A stretch of DNA of 64,000 bases from CAWKPF01 sp963851415. GTDB taxonomy: Bacteria > Acidobacteriota > Thermoanaerobaculia > Multivoradales > Multivoraceae. Each line of letters starts with the position of its first letter. Positions within the stretch are counted from its first letter, which is position 1. The stretch lies in the NCBI GenBank assembly GCA_963851415.1, contig CAWKPF010000002.1, positions 372,001 to 436,000 on the forward strand, in the 5' to 3' direction. Position numbers and translations under genes: made by a program. The notes beneath the pieces were generated by a model that did no database searches, was not told the DNA's origin, and saw nothing but the letters and a program-made list of their open reading frames with translations. Shown here piece after piece: positions 55,400 through 63,688 of the stretch.

Positions 55400-55794
55400 G
55401 CGCCCCTCGGAACCCTCCTCGAGCAGCCTGCGACGCTGCGCCAGGCTCAGAGCAGGGGAAGCCGTACTCGACCTCGAGCCGGTAGTCGCGGACCGCTATC
55501 TCGAGCGTTGACTCACGAACACTGGTCGCTGACCCGGTGAAGCGTGATCGGAATCCCCTGATGTCCTACGTCGCCCACAGCGACGCCGCAGTTCTCGTGG
55601 TACACAAACCGTCGTGGATGAGCTCATCCAGGATCTACGTGCCGGACGTCGCGGCACTCCGTGGCTGAGGAGAGCTAGCGAACCGCGCCTTCGCCGACGG
55701 GATCCCCCGTCGCGCCCCGAGACGCGAGACCGGTGGGGTATCGTAGTCTGGCTTTCCGCTGATCCATGCCATTCCTGTCCTTGGGAGATGTACC
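55400..55794. other. intergenic region with duplicated segment copy A
   Basis: No intact gene is seen. 55406-55555 is copy A of a segment repeated at 58716-58876. It contains the tail of the gene at 58843 on the minus strand, with its stop changed from TAG to CAG. The remaining 240 bases show nothing recognisable before the ribosome site GGGAGATGTACC of the next gene. Confidence 0.6.
55406..55555. repeat. duplicated segment, copy A
   Basis: 150 bases nearly identical to 58716-58876 (161 bases; the difference is an 11-base internal duplication, CAGAGCAGGCT, in copy B). It is a direct repeat, so both copies face the same way and bracket the 3.2 kb between them. Confidence 0.85.
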
Positions 55795-56742
55795 ATGCCT
55801 GGTAGAGATTTCTGGCGGGCCTCCGCCATCGTGACCGTCCTCTCGGTGGTTCTCGGATCACCACTCGTCGTTCGGGCGCAGATCGAGCTGCATCCTGCTC
55901 TTCGCCTCGTCAACCAGCTGCCGATCCCGGACGGTCTCGAGGATTCGCTCGGAGACCTCATGTTCTCGGCCGACGGGGCCACCGCCTACTTCATCGACAA
56001 TTCCGAAGCATCCGACGCCGCCGTCAGCTCGGGTCCGGTGCTCCGGGATCCCGACGGCACCGTCACCGGTTTCGGCCCGATGACCTTCCTCTTCTCGGAC
56101 ACCGACGCGGACACCGGCCTCGAATTCGCACCGGGCTCCGATACCCTCTTCTATCGCGGACTGAACGGCGCCTCGGGCGCTTACGGCATCGCGCAGCGAA
56201 CCGCCCTGGGCGCGATCGAGTACAAGGATCTCCTGGGCGCGGGCGAGCAGTACGGCGGGCTGGCCTTCCTTCCCGCTCAGTACCAGCAGACCGGCCTCGT
56301 CACCACCTCCTACGAGACCGGCATGGTCTACCACCATTCGGTGACGGACGATCTGGATGGCACCTTCACGATCGGCAACGAGACGGTCTTCGCCCGGCCC
56401 GAAGAGAACGATGTGCTCGGCGATCCCGAGTTCGTGTTGTCGGGGTACTTCGCGAACCACCTGATCATGGCGATCTACGACCAGCAGGATCGGAGTCTGA
56501 TCGCGTTGGAGCTCGATCCCGTCACAGGCCTCCCTGTCGACGGGACGGATACCGAGCCGAAGATTCTGGCCTCGGGCGTGGATGGAGCTTGGGGTACCGC
56601 CATCGACCCGGTGACCGGGCATCTCTGGCTGATCGACTTCGGCGCCGGGCCCGCCGATCTGCTGATCCAGATCGAGTCCGTCGGAATCTTCGTCGACGGA
56701 TTCGAGTCGGGGGACACGACCGCCTGGAGCTCGAGCTCCTGA
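55795..56742 (+). CDS. secreted protein with DGFESGDTTAWS C-terminal tag
   Basis: 315 residues. The signal peptide is cleaved near VRAQ (about 29). The body is a beta-propeller-like domain with SADGATAYFIDNS, FSDTDADTGLEFAPGSDTL and IDPVTGHLWLIDFG repeats, so it may be a quinoprotein-like or DUF839-like propeller. The last residues, VGIFVDGFESGDTTAWSSSS, share the tag seen at the end of the propeller protein at 45980. Function unknown. Confidence 0.75.
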   Translation: MPGRDFWRASAIVTVLSVVLGSPLVVRAQIELHPALRLVNQLPIPDGLEDSLGDLMFSADGATAYFIDNSEASDAAVSSGPVLRDPDGTVTGFGPMTFLFSDTDADTGLEFAPGSDTLFYRGLNGASGAYGIAQRTALGAIEYKDLLGAGEQYGGLAFLPAQYQQTGLVTTSYETGMVYHHSVTDDLDGTFTIGNETVFARPEENDVLGDPEFVLSGYFANHLIMAIYDQQDRSLIALELDPVTGLPVDGTDTEPKILASGVDGAWGTAIDPVTGHLWLIDFGAGPADLLIQIESVGIFVDGFESGDTTAWSSSS

Positions 56743-56844
56743 GTGGAGTCGACGGAGAGTGGCCGGGCTCCGGCTCGCTCCAGCGCCCGCGCCTCGAGCG
56801 GCTCGGGCCGAGTGGTCGAACCCGGAGGCCATCGTCCGGGGCCC

Positions 56845-57672
56845 TCAGAACGAAACCGTCATGTGCATGGTCGTCGCGCCGTCGAATCTCTCGAAGCCCG
56901 GCACCGGTTGGTTGTCGAACTTGGCCTCGAGAGTCGCCTGCACTCCGATGTTGTCGGTGATCGCCAGGAGCACATCGAAGGTCAGACGTAGCCGGAGGTC
57001 CTCGGAGTCTTCGAGGTTCCGACTCCCCCGGACTCTCTCGAGGAAGGTGACCGCATCGGTGAGACGAAACCGCCAGCCCTGCTGCAGCCACAGGGCCAGG
57101 AACTCGAAGGGGTCCGCCCCCACGTCGTCCTCTCGGGTGAGAGCGACTCCCGAGTCGAGTGCGAGTTGCCAACGCTTCTTCTCGATGCCGAACCCGGCGC
57201 CCGGCCCCAGGGTCAGTCGCAGGTCGATGCCACTGGTGATGTCCTGCTCCGCCTCGAAGTGTCCACTCAGGTGCCACGGACCCGAAAGGAGCCGCCGGCG
57301 TACGGTGTCGGTGAGGTGGATACGTTGGGTCAGCTTCTGGACTCGTTCGCCCTCTGGGTCGAGCTGCGTTCCGTGAATGATGTGGGAATCGAGATCGAGG
57401 AGGTTCTGATAGCGGGTCCAGCGGTGGATCAGATCGAGGCCGAGAGCCAGTGAAAAGGTGTCGCTGTTGCCGTGACTCGAGCCGAAACCGAAAGCGATCC
57501 GACTGGCTTTGCGTGCCAGCGAGTCGTCGTCCCAGTCGTCCTGAGCGGCGGCCGGCGTGGCCCACGCGGCACCGAGAAGACCGAGAAGACCGAAGCCGAG
57601 CACAACGACCAGCACGCGCTCGACGCTCCGGCCGGGGCACCGAACAGGGGGCTGGCCAGGATGGACTCGCAC
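56845..57672 (-). CDS. DUF481-like outer-membrane beta-barrel protein
   Basis: 275 residues. The signal peptide is cleaved near PAAAQ (about 43). About twelve alternating amphipathic strands follow, such as ASRIAFGFGSSHGNSDTFSL, WHLSGHFEAEQDITS and LRLTLGPGAGFGI, ending with the typical beta-barrel terminal strand MHMTVSF (Phe last). The pattern resembles YdiY/DUF481 proteins. The GTG at 57672 lies 5 bases after GAGGAGAGG; a TTG seven codons earlier is open. Convergent with the tag protein at 55795. Confidence 0.75.
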   Translation of the reverse strand: MRVHPGQPPVRCPGRSVERVLVVVLGFGLLGLLGAAWATPAAAQDDWDDDSLARKASRIAFGFGSSHGNSDTFSLALGLDLIHRWTRYQNLLDLDSHIIHGTQLDPEGERVQKLTQRIHLTDTVRRRLLSGPWHLSGHFEAEQDITSGIDLRLTLGPGAGFGIEKKRWQLALDSGVALTREDDVGADPFEFLALWLQQGWRFRLTDAVTFLERVRGSRNLEDSEDLRLRLTFDVLLAITDNIGVQATLEAKFDNQPVPGFERFDGATTMHMTVSF

Positions 57673-57715
57673 TCGTACCTCTCCTCGAGCCAAACCCGTA
57701 CCAGTCCGGCGGACG

Positions 57716-58450
57716 TCAGCGGCCGTTCGACCCGGCAGCCACGGTACCCACCCGCAGCGAGTCGAGGTCGATCTCGGGATGCAGGCGGCTGAGATCCGCT
57801 TGCTTCTCGACTCCGTCGATGGCGGCGTCGCCCTGGAACTGCCAGAAGTGCCAATCGGACCAGCCTTTCGGAACGGTCGGCTGATCGACCTCGTACTCGG
57901 CGACCCACAGGGGGTATCGAGCGAAAGAAGGAGCCAGGTGCTCGTTCCAGAAGCGGGGGCTGGTGTAGATGATCGGGATGGTGCCCAGCTCGGCCTCGAC
58001 TCGATCGAGGAACCGTTGCAGGCGGGTCGCGAGGCCGGGGCCGGTTCCGTGTCCGAGGGACTCGATGTCGACCACCGGAGGAAGATCGCCGGGTTCCAGG
58101 CCCACGACCTGAGAGAGGAAGAGTCGCGCCTGGTCGTCAGGATCGTCTTCGGTCACGTAGAAGTGGTACGCACCCCGACGGATGCCGGAGCCTTCGAGAG
58201 CCCGCCAGTGCTCTTCGAACCTCGGATCGGGATCGTCCACACCTTCGGAGGCCTTGAGGTAGGCGAAGCGATACCCCTGCGACTCGACCTTCTTCCAGTC
58301 CACGTCTCCAGAGTGGTGGGAGACGTCGATCCCCAGAGTCCCGACAGCGGGGTCCGCCGTCTGCTGGCCCGAGGCCGAGATCGCCAGGAGCGACAGCACG
58401 AGGCCGGAGAGCAGGAAGCGGTGGGAAAAGGCGGGGAGCTTGATCATCAT
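57716..58450 (-). CDS. GH25 family lysozyme (muramidase)
   Basis: 244 residues with a signal peptide (cleavage near ASGQ, about 25). The GH25 catalytic barrel is complete: GIDVSHHSGDVDWKKV, YRFAYLKASEG, GAYHFYV, LPPVVDIES with the catalytic Asp-x-Glu pair, PIIYTSPRFW, YPLWVAEYEV and WHFWQFQG. It cleaves the N-acetylmuramic acid bonds of peptidoglycan. There are two adjacent ATGs (58450, 58447). The frame is open far upstream, but only these starts give a signal peptide. Confidence 0.92.
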   Translation of the reverse strand: MMIKLPAFSHRFLLSGLVLSLLAISASGQQTADPAVGTLGIDVSHHSGDVDWKKVESQGYRFAYLKASEGVDDPDPRFEEHWRALEGSGIRRGAYHFYVTEDDPDDQARLFLSQVVGLEPGDLPPVVDIESLGHGTGPGLATRLQRFLDRVEAELGTIPIIYTSPRFWNEHLAPSFARYPLWVAEYEVDQPTVPKGWSDWHFWQFQGDAAIDGVEKQADLSRLHPEIDLDSLRVGTVAAGSNGR

Positions 58451-58842
58451 CGTCGTCCAGGAGGGAGAGGAAGGTCGTGCGACGCACTCTCTCGGCACGG
58501 CGATGTTATACAAGGAAAACACGAATTCAAAGAATGTGACGGATGAGACTGGCGTGCGTGGAAAGTGAAAGGCGCCTGAACCGGGCCAGCGCCCTTGCGG
58601 AGCTGTGTTCCGGGGGGTGCATCCGCGCTCTCCTCGAGCTTCGGGAGGCTCCTCGGAAGCTGTGAGCGGCAGGACCGGAACGGGTGGACCGGCCCGTGTT
58701 GGCCCTCGCGGGGCCCTCCGAACCCTCCTCATGCCGCCTGCGACGCTGCGCCAGGCTCAGAGCAGGCTCAGAGCAGGGGAAGCCGTACTCGACCTCGAGC
58801 CGGTCGTCGCAGACCGCTATCTCGAGCGTTGACTCACGAACA
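58451..58842. other. intergenic region with duplicated segment copy B
   Basis: No gene is seen in 58451-58715. The short AT-rich stretch at about 58500-58545 (TGTTATACAAGG, GAATTCAAAG) upstream of the GH25 gene may hold its promoter. From 58716 on lies copy B of the duplicated segment, whose end covers the 3' end of the gene at 58843. Confidence 0.5.
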
Positions 58843-58876
58843 CTAGTCGCTGACCCGGTGAAGCGTGATCGGAATC
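58716..58876. repeat. duplicated segment, copy B
   Basis: 161 bases matching 55406-55555 apart from scattered changes and one 11-base tandem duplication. Its last 34 bases are the end of the coding sequence at 58843-59277, so this is probably the original copy and copy A the transplanted one. Confidence 0.85.
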
Positions 58877-59277
58877 AGATTCGTGCCGTCGGGAGTGGCG
58901 AAGAGTGTGTCCTCGTCCCGGGAGTACTCGTAGGTCTGATGAACGGGAATTTCGTCACCCGTCTCGAAGCACATCACGAGTCCGTCCGTCGCGAGCACGC
59001 CGTCCCGCCGGACTTCTCCGCTGGCGACCTCGATTCCCCGATCGCCCTGGCAAAGGGTCCAGTAGGTGTCGCGCGAGGCCACTTCGAAGACTCCGTCGTC
59101 ATCGCGGTCGGTGATGGAGATCGTCCGTTTGCTTCCGTCGTTGACGTCGACACCCTCCCAGAGTCCTAGAAGGTGCGAGTAGCGCGCGTAGCGAAATTCG
59201 CCATCCGCTGCAGAACTCGCGAACGGCGTCGCGAACAGGACTGCGACGATCAGCAAGAAACCGAGTGAATGTCTCAT
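58843..59277 (-). CDS. small secreted protein of unknown function
   Basis: 144 residues with a signal peptide (cleavage near SSAAD, about 23). The mature part is a small beta domain that begins YSHLLGLWEGVDVNDGSKRT and ISITDRDDDGVFEV, with two cysteines (TLCQGD, VMCFET) that could form a disulfide. The ATG at 59277 lies 9 bases after GGAGG. The opening resembles small lipocalin-like or DUF-type domains that bind hydrophobic ligands, but no family is certain. Confidence 0.7.
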   Translation of the reverse strand: MRHSLGFLLIVAVLFATPFASSAADGEFRYARYSHLLGLWEGVDVNDGSKRTISITDRDDDGVFEVASRDTYWTLCQGDRGIEVASGEVRRDGVLATDGLVMCFETGDEIPVHQTYEYSRDEDTLFATPDGTNLIPITLHRVSD

Positions 59278-59791
59278 CCGAAGGGTCCTCCACTGCACGA
59301 GCTGTATGCACGTCTGCCAACTGGATCTCTACGAACTTCTGGCCCCATACTGACACCATTCCGACGAGTGGATCTCTGACGGGGAGCGTCAACGCCTCGC
59401 TCAATCGCAACTGACTGGTGCAAGGGGATTGGGAGGAAGAAGGCCAACGGGTTCTTCCCGTTCGAGGAACGCGTCCTTCCAAGACGAGGTCGACGCGGAC
59501 CCTGCCGACGAGTTGATCGGCGCGACCAGCGTCGTGCATCGGATCCCGCTGGTCACCCGGAATCGACACCTCCGACGCTCCCGGGTGATCCCTCTCGCCG
59601 GGAAGCGGCGCTCCGAGTGAGCCCCTCGCCACCAACCCGGAGATAGGAGGCCGACGCATCGACGAGCGCATGCTGGTGGCCTGTGCCCCACCACCTGGCG
59701 CGCTCGACACCGCTCCTGCCCGTCGATACCCTAGGACTCACCAAACTCCAGCAACGAAGACGGGAGCGCCGGACGTGCGGGGAGCTGCCGA
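59278..59791. other. intergenic region with PIN-domain remnant
   Basis: No intact gene. The only recognisable content is the PIN-domain fragment at about 59480-59620. The rest shows no motif, and no promoter for the kinase gene at 59792 could be picked out. Confidence 0.5.
59480..59620 (+). pseudogene. VapC-like PIN-domain toxin fragment
   Basis: The frame reads DADPADELIGATSVVHRIPL followed by VTRNRHLRRSRVIPLA. This is the C-terminal half of a PIN domain (DPADRLIxATA...PLVTxD..I..S..VP). The N-terminal acidic residues and the antitoxin are absent, so it is a toxin-antitoxin scar. Confidence 0.55.
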
Positions 59792-62611
59792 GTGATCGGA
59801 CAGACCGTGTCCCACTACCGCGTCGAGCAGAAGATCGGCGGCGGCGGCATGGGCGTGGTCTACCGTGCGATCGACGAGCGGCTCGGCCGTCCCGTCGCGC
59901 TCAAGCTCCTCCCCGAGGAGATGTCGCGCGATCCGCAGGCCGTCGAGCGCTTCCAGCGCGAGGCCCGCGCCGCCTCGGCGCTCAACCACCCCAACATCTG
60001 CACCATCTACGACGTCGGTGATTTCGAGGGCGAGGACGGAGAAAGCCGCGCCTTCCTTGCCATGGAGTACATGGAGGGCCAGACCCTCAAGCACCGCATC
60101 GACGGCGGCCCCCTCCCTACCGACCAGCTGCTCGAGCTCGCCGTCCAGATCACCGAGGGACTCGCCGCCGCGCACGAGGCCGGCATCATCCACCGCGATC
60201 TGAAGCCCGCCAACCTCTTCGTGACCAAGCACGGCCACGCCAAGATCCTCGACTTCGGCCTCGCCAAGCTCACCAACGAGGACGGGCAAGGCCCTTCGCC
60301 GCTCTCCGACGTCCCCACCAGGACCTCGCCCGAGCCGTTGACCGAAGCCGGCGTGGCCATGGGGACCGTGGCCTACATGTCTCCGGAGCAGGCGCGGGGT
60401 GAGGAGCTCGACCACCGCACCGACGTCTTCTCGCTCGGTGCGGTGCTCTACGAGATGGCCACCGGCAAGCAGCCGTTCGCGGGACCGACCGCGGCGGTGA
60501 CCCATGCGGCGTTGCTCGGCAAGGCACCCACTCCACCAGTGGCCCTGAATCCCGAGATCCCGGCCGAGCTGCAGACGGTGATTCTCAAGTGTCTGGAGAA
60601 GGACCCGGCGCTGCGTTACCAGACCGCGGCCGGGCTGCGCGGGGATCTCGTGCGGCTGCGCCGAGACAGCGAGGCGACTCGGACGGTGGCGGTAGCACCT
60701 CCCGCGCCGGCTTCGAGCACCCCTTCATCTCGGACAGTGCAGCTGGCGACCGGAGCCCTTGCGCTTCTCGGCATCGTCGCCGCGGTCGTCTTCTGGCCGC
60801 GCAGGGAAGCGGTCGCGCTCACCGAAGCCGATCCTGTTCTCCTCACCGCTTTCGACAACCGCACCGGAGATCCGGTCTTCGACGAGACCCTGTTGACCGC
60901 GCTCGCCGTCAAGATCGACGAGTCACCGTTGCTGACCGTCGTCTCCGAGCAACGGGTGCGCGAAGCCCTCGAGCTGATGCAGCGCGAGCCCCACACCCGC
61001 CTCGACGAGGAGCTGGGGCGCGAGATCTGCCGGAGGCTCGAGCTCAAGGCGATGATCCACGGCACGGTTGCTGCGATCGGCGAGCAGCATCTCGTCACCT
61101 TGCACACCCTCGGTTGTGCCGACGGCGAGACACTGGCACGGGTGCAGCGAGAGGCTCCGAGCAGGGAGGGCGTCCTGGCAGCGCTCGGCGACGCCAGCAC
61201 GCAGCTGCGTGAGGATCTCGGCGAGTCGCTCCAGTCCGTCGCCGAGTTCGACACACCGATCGAACGAGCCACGACACCCTCCCTCGAGGCACTCGAGGCT
61301 TACAGTCGGGGTTGGACGATCTCGGAGGCGACAGGGTGGCCGCCAGGCGATTCCCCACTTCGAGCGGGCCATCGAGCTCGATCCAGGCTTCGCGATGGCG
61401 CACCGAAAACTCTCCACGATCTTCGACAACAGCTGGAAGACGGGCAAGGCCCGACACCACGCAACCCTCGCCTATGAGCATCGGAATCGAGCCACGACAC
61501 CCGAGAGGCTGGCGATCGACGCCGTCGTATCACTGGACCGTCACCGGGAACCTGCAGAAGAAGATCGAAGCCCTCCAAATCCTCAGCGACGCGTACCCGT
61601 CCTTCTCGATCGGTCTCCTCAACCTGGGCGTCACCTATCGGGAGACGGGTCAGTTCGAGAAGGCTCTCGAGATCCACGAGTTGGCGCGACAGCAATCTTC
61701 GGTCGACGACCGCCTCACCCTGGTGAACCTCGCCAGGGACAACTTCTATCTCGGTCGGACCGAGGAGGCTCGGCGGCTCAGCGAGCTTCTCGACCCTCCA
61801 ATGTGGTTCATTCAGCTCTCGGACCGCAGCGCTCGATCGTGACGAGGCCGCAGCGGAGGAGCTCGCGGATCCATCCCGGCCCGGGCGGGCCTACAACTAC
61901 GCCGAGCTGCTCGCTCAGTGGGGCCGGCTCGCCGACGCTCTCGACTGGATGGAACTGGGATACGAAGGGGCCACCCGCGAGGGCCAGGTCGACCTCGCCG
62001 GGGCGATGCGAGCCACCAACGGTTGGTACCATCTCGAGCTCGGCAACGACCCTGCAACAGCGATCGAGCTCGCCCGTGCCGCCCTCGAGGACTCTCGTGG
62101 TGTCAGAGCGCTCCACAGGGCAGGCTTGACTCTCGCTGCAGCCGGACTCACGGACGAAGCCCGGGCCATCGCGGCCGAGATGTCCGAGCTTCAGCCCGAG
62201 GGCACGATCATGCAGCAGGCCCGAGTTCCGCATGTGTTGGCGATGATCGAGTTCAAAGCGGGCCGCCCCGCCGAAGCCCTCGACCTGCTCGAGGCTTCCC
62301 GCCCCTTCAAGGCCCTCTGGAGCTCGATTCCAGCGGCGATTCTCCGCGGCCGGGCTTTGCTCGAGTCCGGTGACCCCGCCGGTGCGGAAGCCGCCTTCCT
62401 GGAAGCCGGGGAGCTGCGCTACGTGTGGGCGAACCGGCCGCACCACGCCCTCGTCCCCCTCTACCTGGCCCGCGCCCGCGCCGCCCAGGGCAAGACCGCC
62501 GAAGCCCGCGAGAGCTACGACGAGCTCTTCGACCTCTGGCGCGACGCCGACCCCGACTTCCCCCTCCTGCTCGAGGCGCAGCGGGAATACGCCGCCCTCG
62601 GCGCCGAGTAA
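59792..62611 (+). pseudogene. Ser/Thr kinase with TPR region, frameshifted
   Basis: The kinase half is intact: (M)IGQTVSHYRVEQKIGGGG, VALKLL, IIHRDLKPANL and DFGLAKL, then a membrane helix near 60745-60800 and a FlgO-like domain (LLTAFDNRTGDPVFDETLLT). The following TPR region is broken at about 61333, 61527 and 61825; the pieces in three frames join into continuous TPRs (RQAIPHFERAIELDPGFAMA, YHWTVTGNLQKKIEALQIL, LAQWGRLADALDWMELGYEG) ending at 62611. If only the first frame is translated the kinase still has its catalytic domain and membrane helix. Confidence 0.75.
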
Positions 62612-62691
62612 GAGAGCCCGCTCCGTCCGGCGGCTGGCCAGGGCGGCGCTCGTCCCTGGGCGACGCTCCCACCGGCGCGGCCAAGAGCCCA

Positions 62692-62720
62692 TTGCTACTC
62701 CTCCCAACCCGTGCTACGGT
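62692..62720 (+). promoter_or_regulatory. possible promoter of the RRM gene
   Basis: TTGCTA (62692-62697) and TACGGT (62715-62720) are separated by 17 bases. The -10 box is a weak match to consensus. If used, the leader would be about 200 bases. Confidence 0.3.
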
Positions 62721-62897
62721 ACACGCGAGTTAGTAGCGGACCCGATCCGCGTAGTCAGTCCCGTCCTCGAAGCGAATTCCCCTCACAGGTTGTTTCTTCC
62801 AGAGCGGCGCCTCTCACGAGGTGACTGAAGCCGCCGAAGCCCGTCTGCCTCTGCCTCCGGGCGTTTGCTGCATTCGGCAGCGGGCTCCCACCCCGAG

Positions 62898-62915
62898 TTC
62901 CCCGCGCAGCGGGAA
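62898..62915 (+). promoter_or_regulatory. 5'UTR hairpin touching the ribosome binding site
   Basis: TTCCCCGC (62898-62905) pairs with GCGGGAA (62909-62915) around a GCA loop with one bulged C. Its 3' arm runs into the AAAAGGAAG ribosome site of the RRM gene, so folding could limit translation. Confidence 0.4.
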
Positions 62916-62928
62916 AAGGAAGAAACAC

Positions 62929-63192
62929 ATGAGTAAGCGTATCTACGTGGGCAATCTGCCCTTCAGCAGCACCGAGGACAGTCTCACCCAGCTCTTCGCG
63001 GAGCACGGCGACGTGGTCGGTGCCAACATCATCACCGATCGCGATACGGGTCGCTCGCGCGGCTTCGGCTTCGTCGAGATGTCGAGCGGCGCTGGCGAGG
63101 CGATTTCCGCCCTCAACGGCCACTCGATCGACGGCCGTGCCCTCACGGTGAACGAGGCCCGTCCTCGCACCGAGCGCGCTCCGCGCTACTAG
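62929..63192 (+). CDS. RRM-type RNA-binding protein
   Basis: 87 residues, a single RNA recognition motif. RNP2 is IYVGNL (4-9) and RNP1 is RGFGFVEM (about 43-50); both keep the aromatic residues that stack on RNA. A short basic tail (ARPRTERAPRY) ends the protein. It belongs to the small bacterial Rbp family, often induced by cold and autoregulated through the 5'UTR. The ATG at 62929 follows AAAAGGAAG by 6 bases; the frame is open upstream through the leader. It is followed by a strong terminator. Confidence 0.93.
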   Translation: MSKRIYVGNLPFSSTEDSLTQLFAEHGDVVGANIITDRDTGRSRGFGFVEMSSGAGEAISALNGHSIDGRALTVNEARPRTERAPRY

Positions 63193-63235
63193 AGCGGAAC
63201 TGATCCGAGGCGCTTCACCCGAGCGCCGCATCGAG

Positions 63236-63272
63236 TCGCCCGGCAGTCTTCCTGCCGGGCGATTCCTGTTTC
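63236..63272 (+). terminator. Rho-independent terminator of the RRM gene
   Basis: A perfect 11-bp stem TCGCCCGGCAG / CTGCCGGGCGA (63236-63246 with 63252-63262) around TCTTC is followed by TTCCTGTTTC. It lies 43 bases after the RRM stop and also stands at the end of the convergent glyoxalase-fold gene. Confidence 0.8.
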
Positions 63273-63305
63273 TGGGCGAACGACTCTCCGCTCGGCGTGT
63301 CGACG

Positions 63306-63662
63306 CTACTTGTCCGACCAGACGGCCAGCTCGTTTCCGTTCGGATCCAGGAAGTGGAACCTTCGCCCCCCGGGGAAGGAGAAGATGTCCTGGTGGATCG
63401 CCCCTCCGGCCTCGACGACTCGATCGCGCGTGCCCTCGAGATCCTTGGCGTAGAGGATCACCAGGGCCCCTCCCTCGTCGGCTCGGGAGCGCAGCTCTGC
63501 GCAGCGGAAGCCCCCGTCGAGCTTCTCGTCGGAGAAGGCCCGGTACTCGGGACCGTAGTCGGTGAACGTCCAGCCGAACGCCTTCGAGTAGAACGCCTCC
63601 ACCGCGTCCAGGTCCGCGGCAGGCAGCTCGATGTAGTCGATCTTCTGGTCGGTCTGCTGCAT
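63306..63662 (-). CDS. VOC-family (glyoxalase/bleomycin-resistance-fold) protein
   Basis: 118 residues forming two beta-alpha-beta-beta-beta modules: IDYIELPAADLDAVEAFYSK, FGWTFTDYGPEYRAF, and DIFSFPGGRRFHFLDPNGNE then LAVWS. The metal-site Glu in DPNGNE is kept. Such single-domain proteins are metal-dependent lyases, isomerases or binding proteins; substrate unknown. The next gene upstream on the same strand begins beyond the window edge and ends 26 bases before this start. Confidence 0.88.
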   Translation of the reverse strand: MQQTDQKIDYIELPAADLDAVEAFYSKAFGWTFTDYGPEYRAFSDEKLDGGFRCAELRSRADEGGALVILYAKDLEGTRDRVVEAGGAIHQDIFSFPGGRRFHFLDPNGNELAVWSDK

Positions 63663-63688
63663 GGAATTTCTCCCCTTCGTGTTTCCGA

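Larger units (their letters stand above)
62612..62928. other. leader region of the RRM gene
   Basis: 317 bases without a gene. It holds a possible promoter (62692-62720) and, just before the ribosome site, a hairpin (62898-62915). The long leader is in keeping with post-transcriptional control of RNA-binding-protein genes. Confidence 0.5.

Noticed and set aside
55559..55790. Possible small plus-strand gene after the duplicated segment
   Set aside because: No ribosome site at any start, Arg-rich composition and no family motif.
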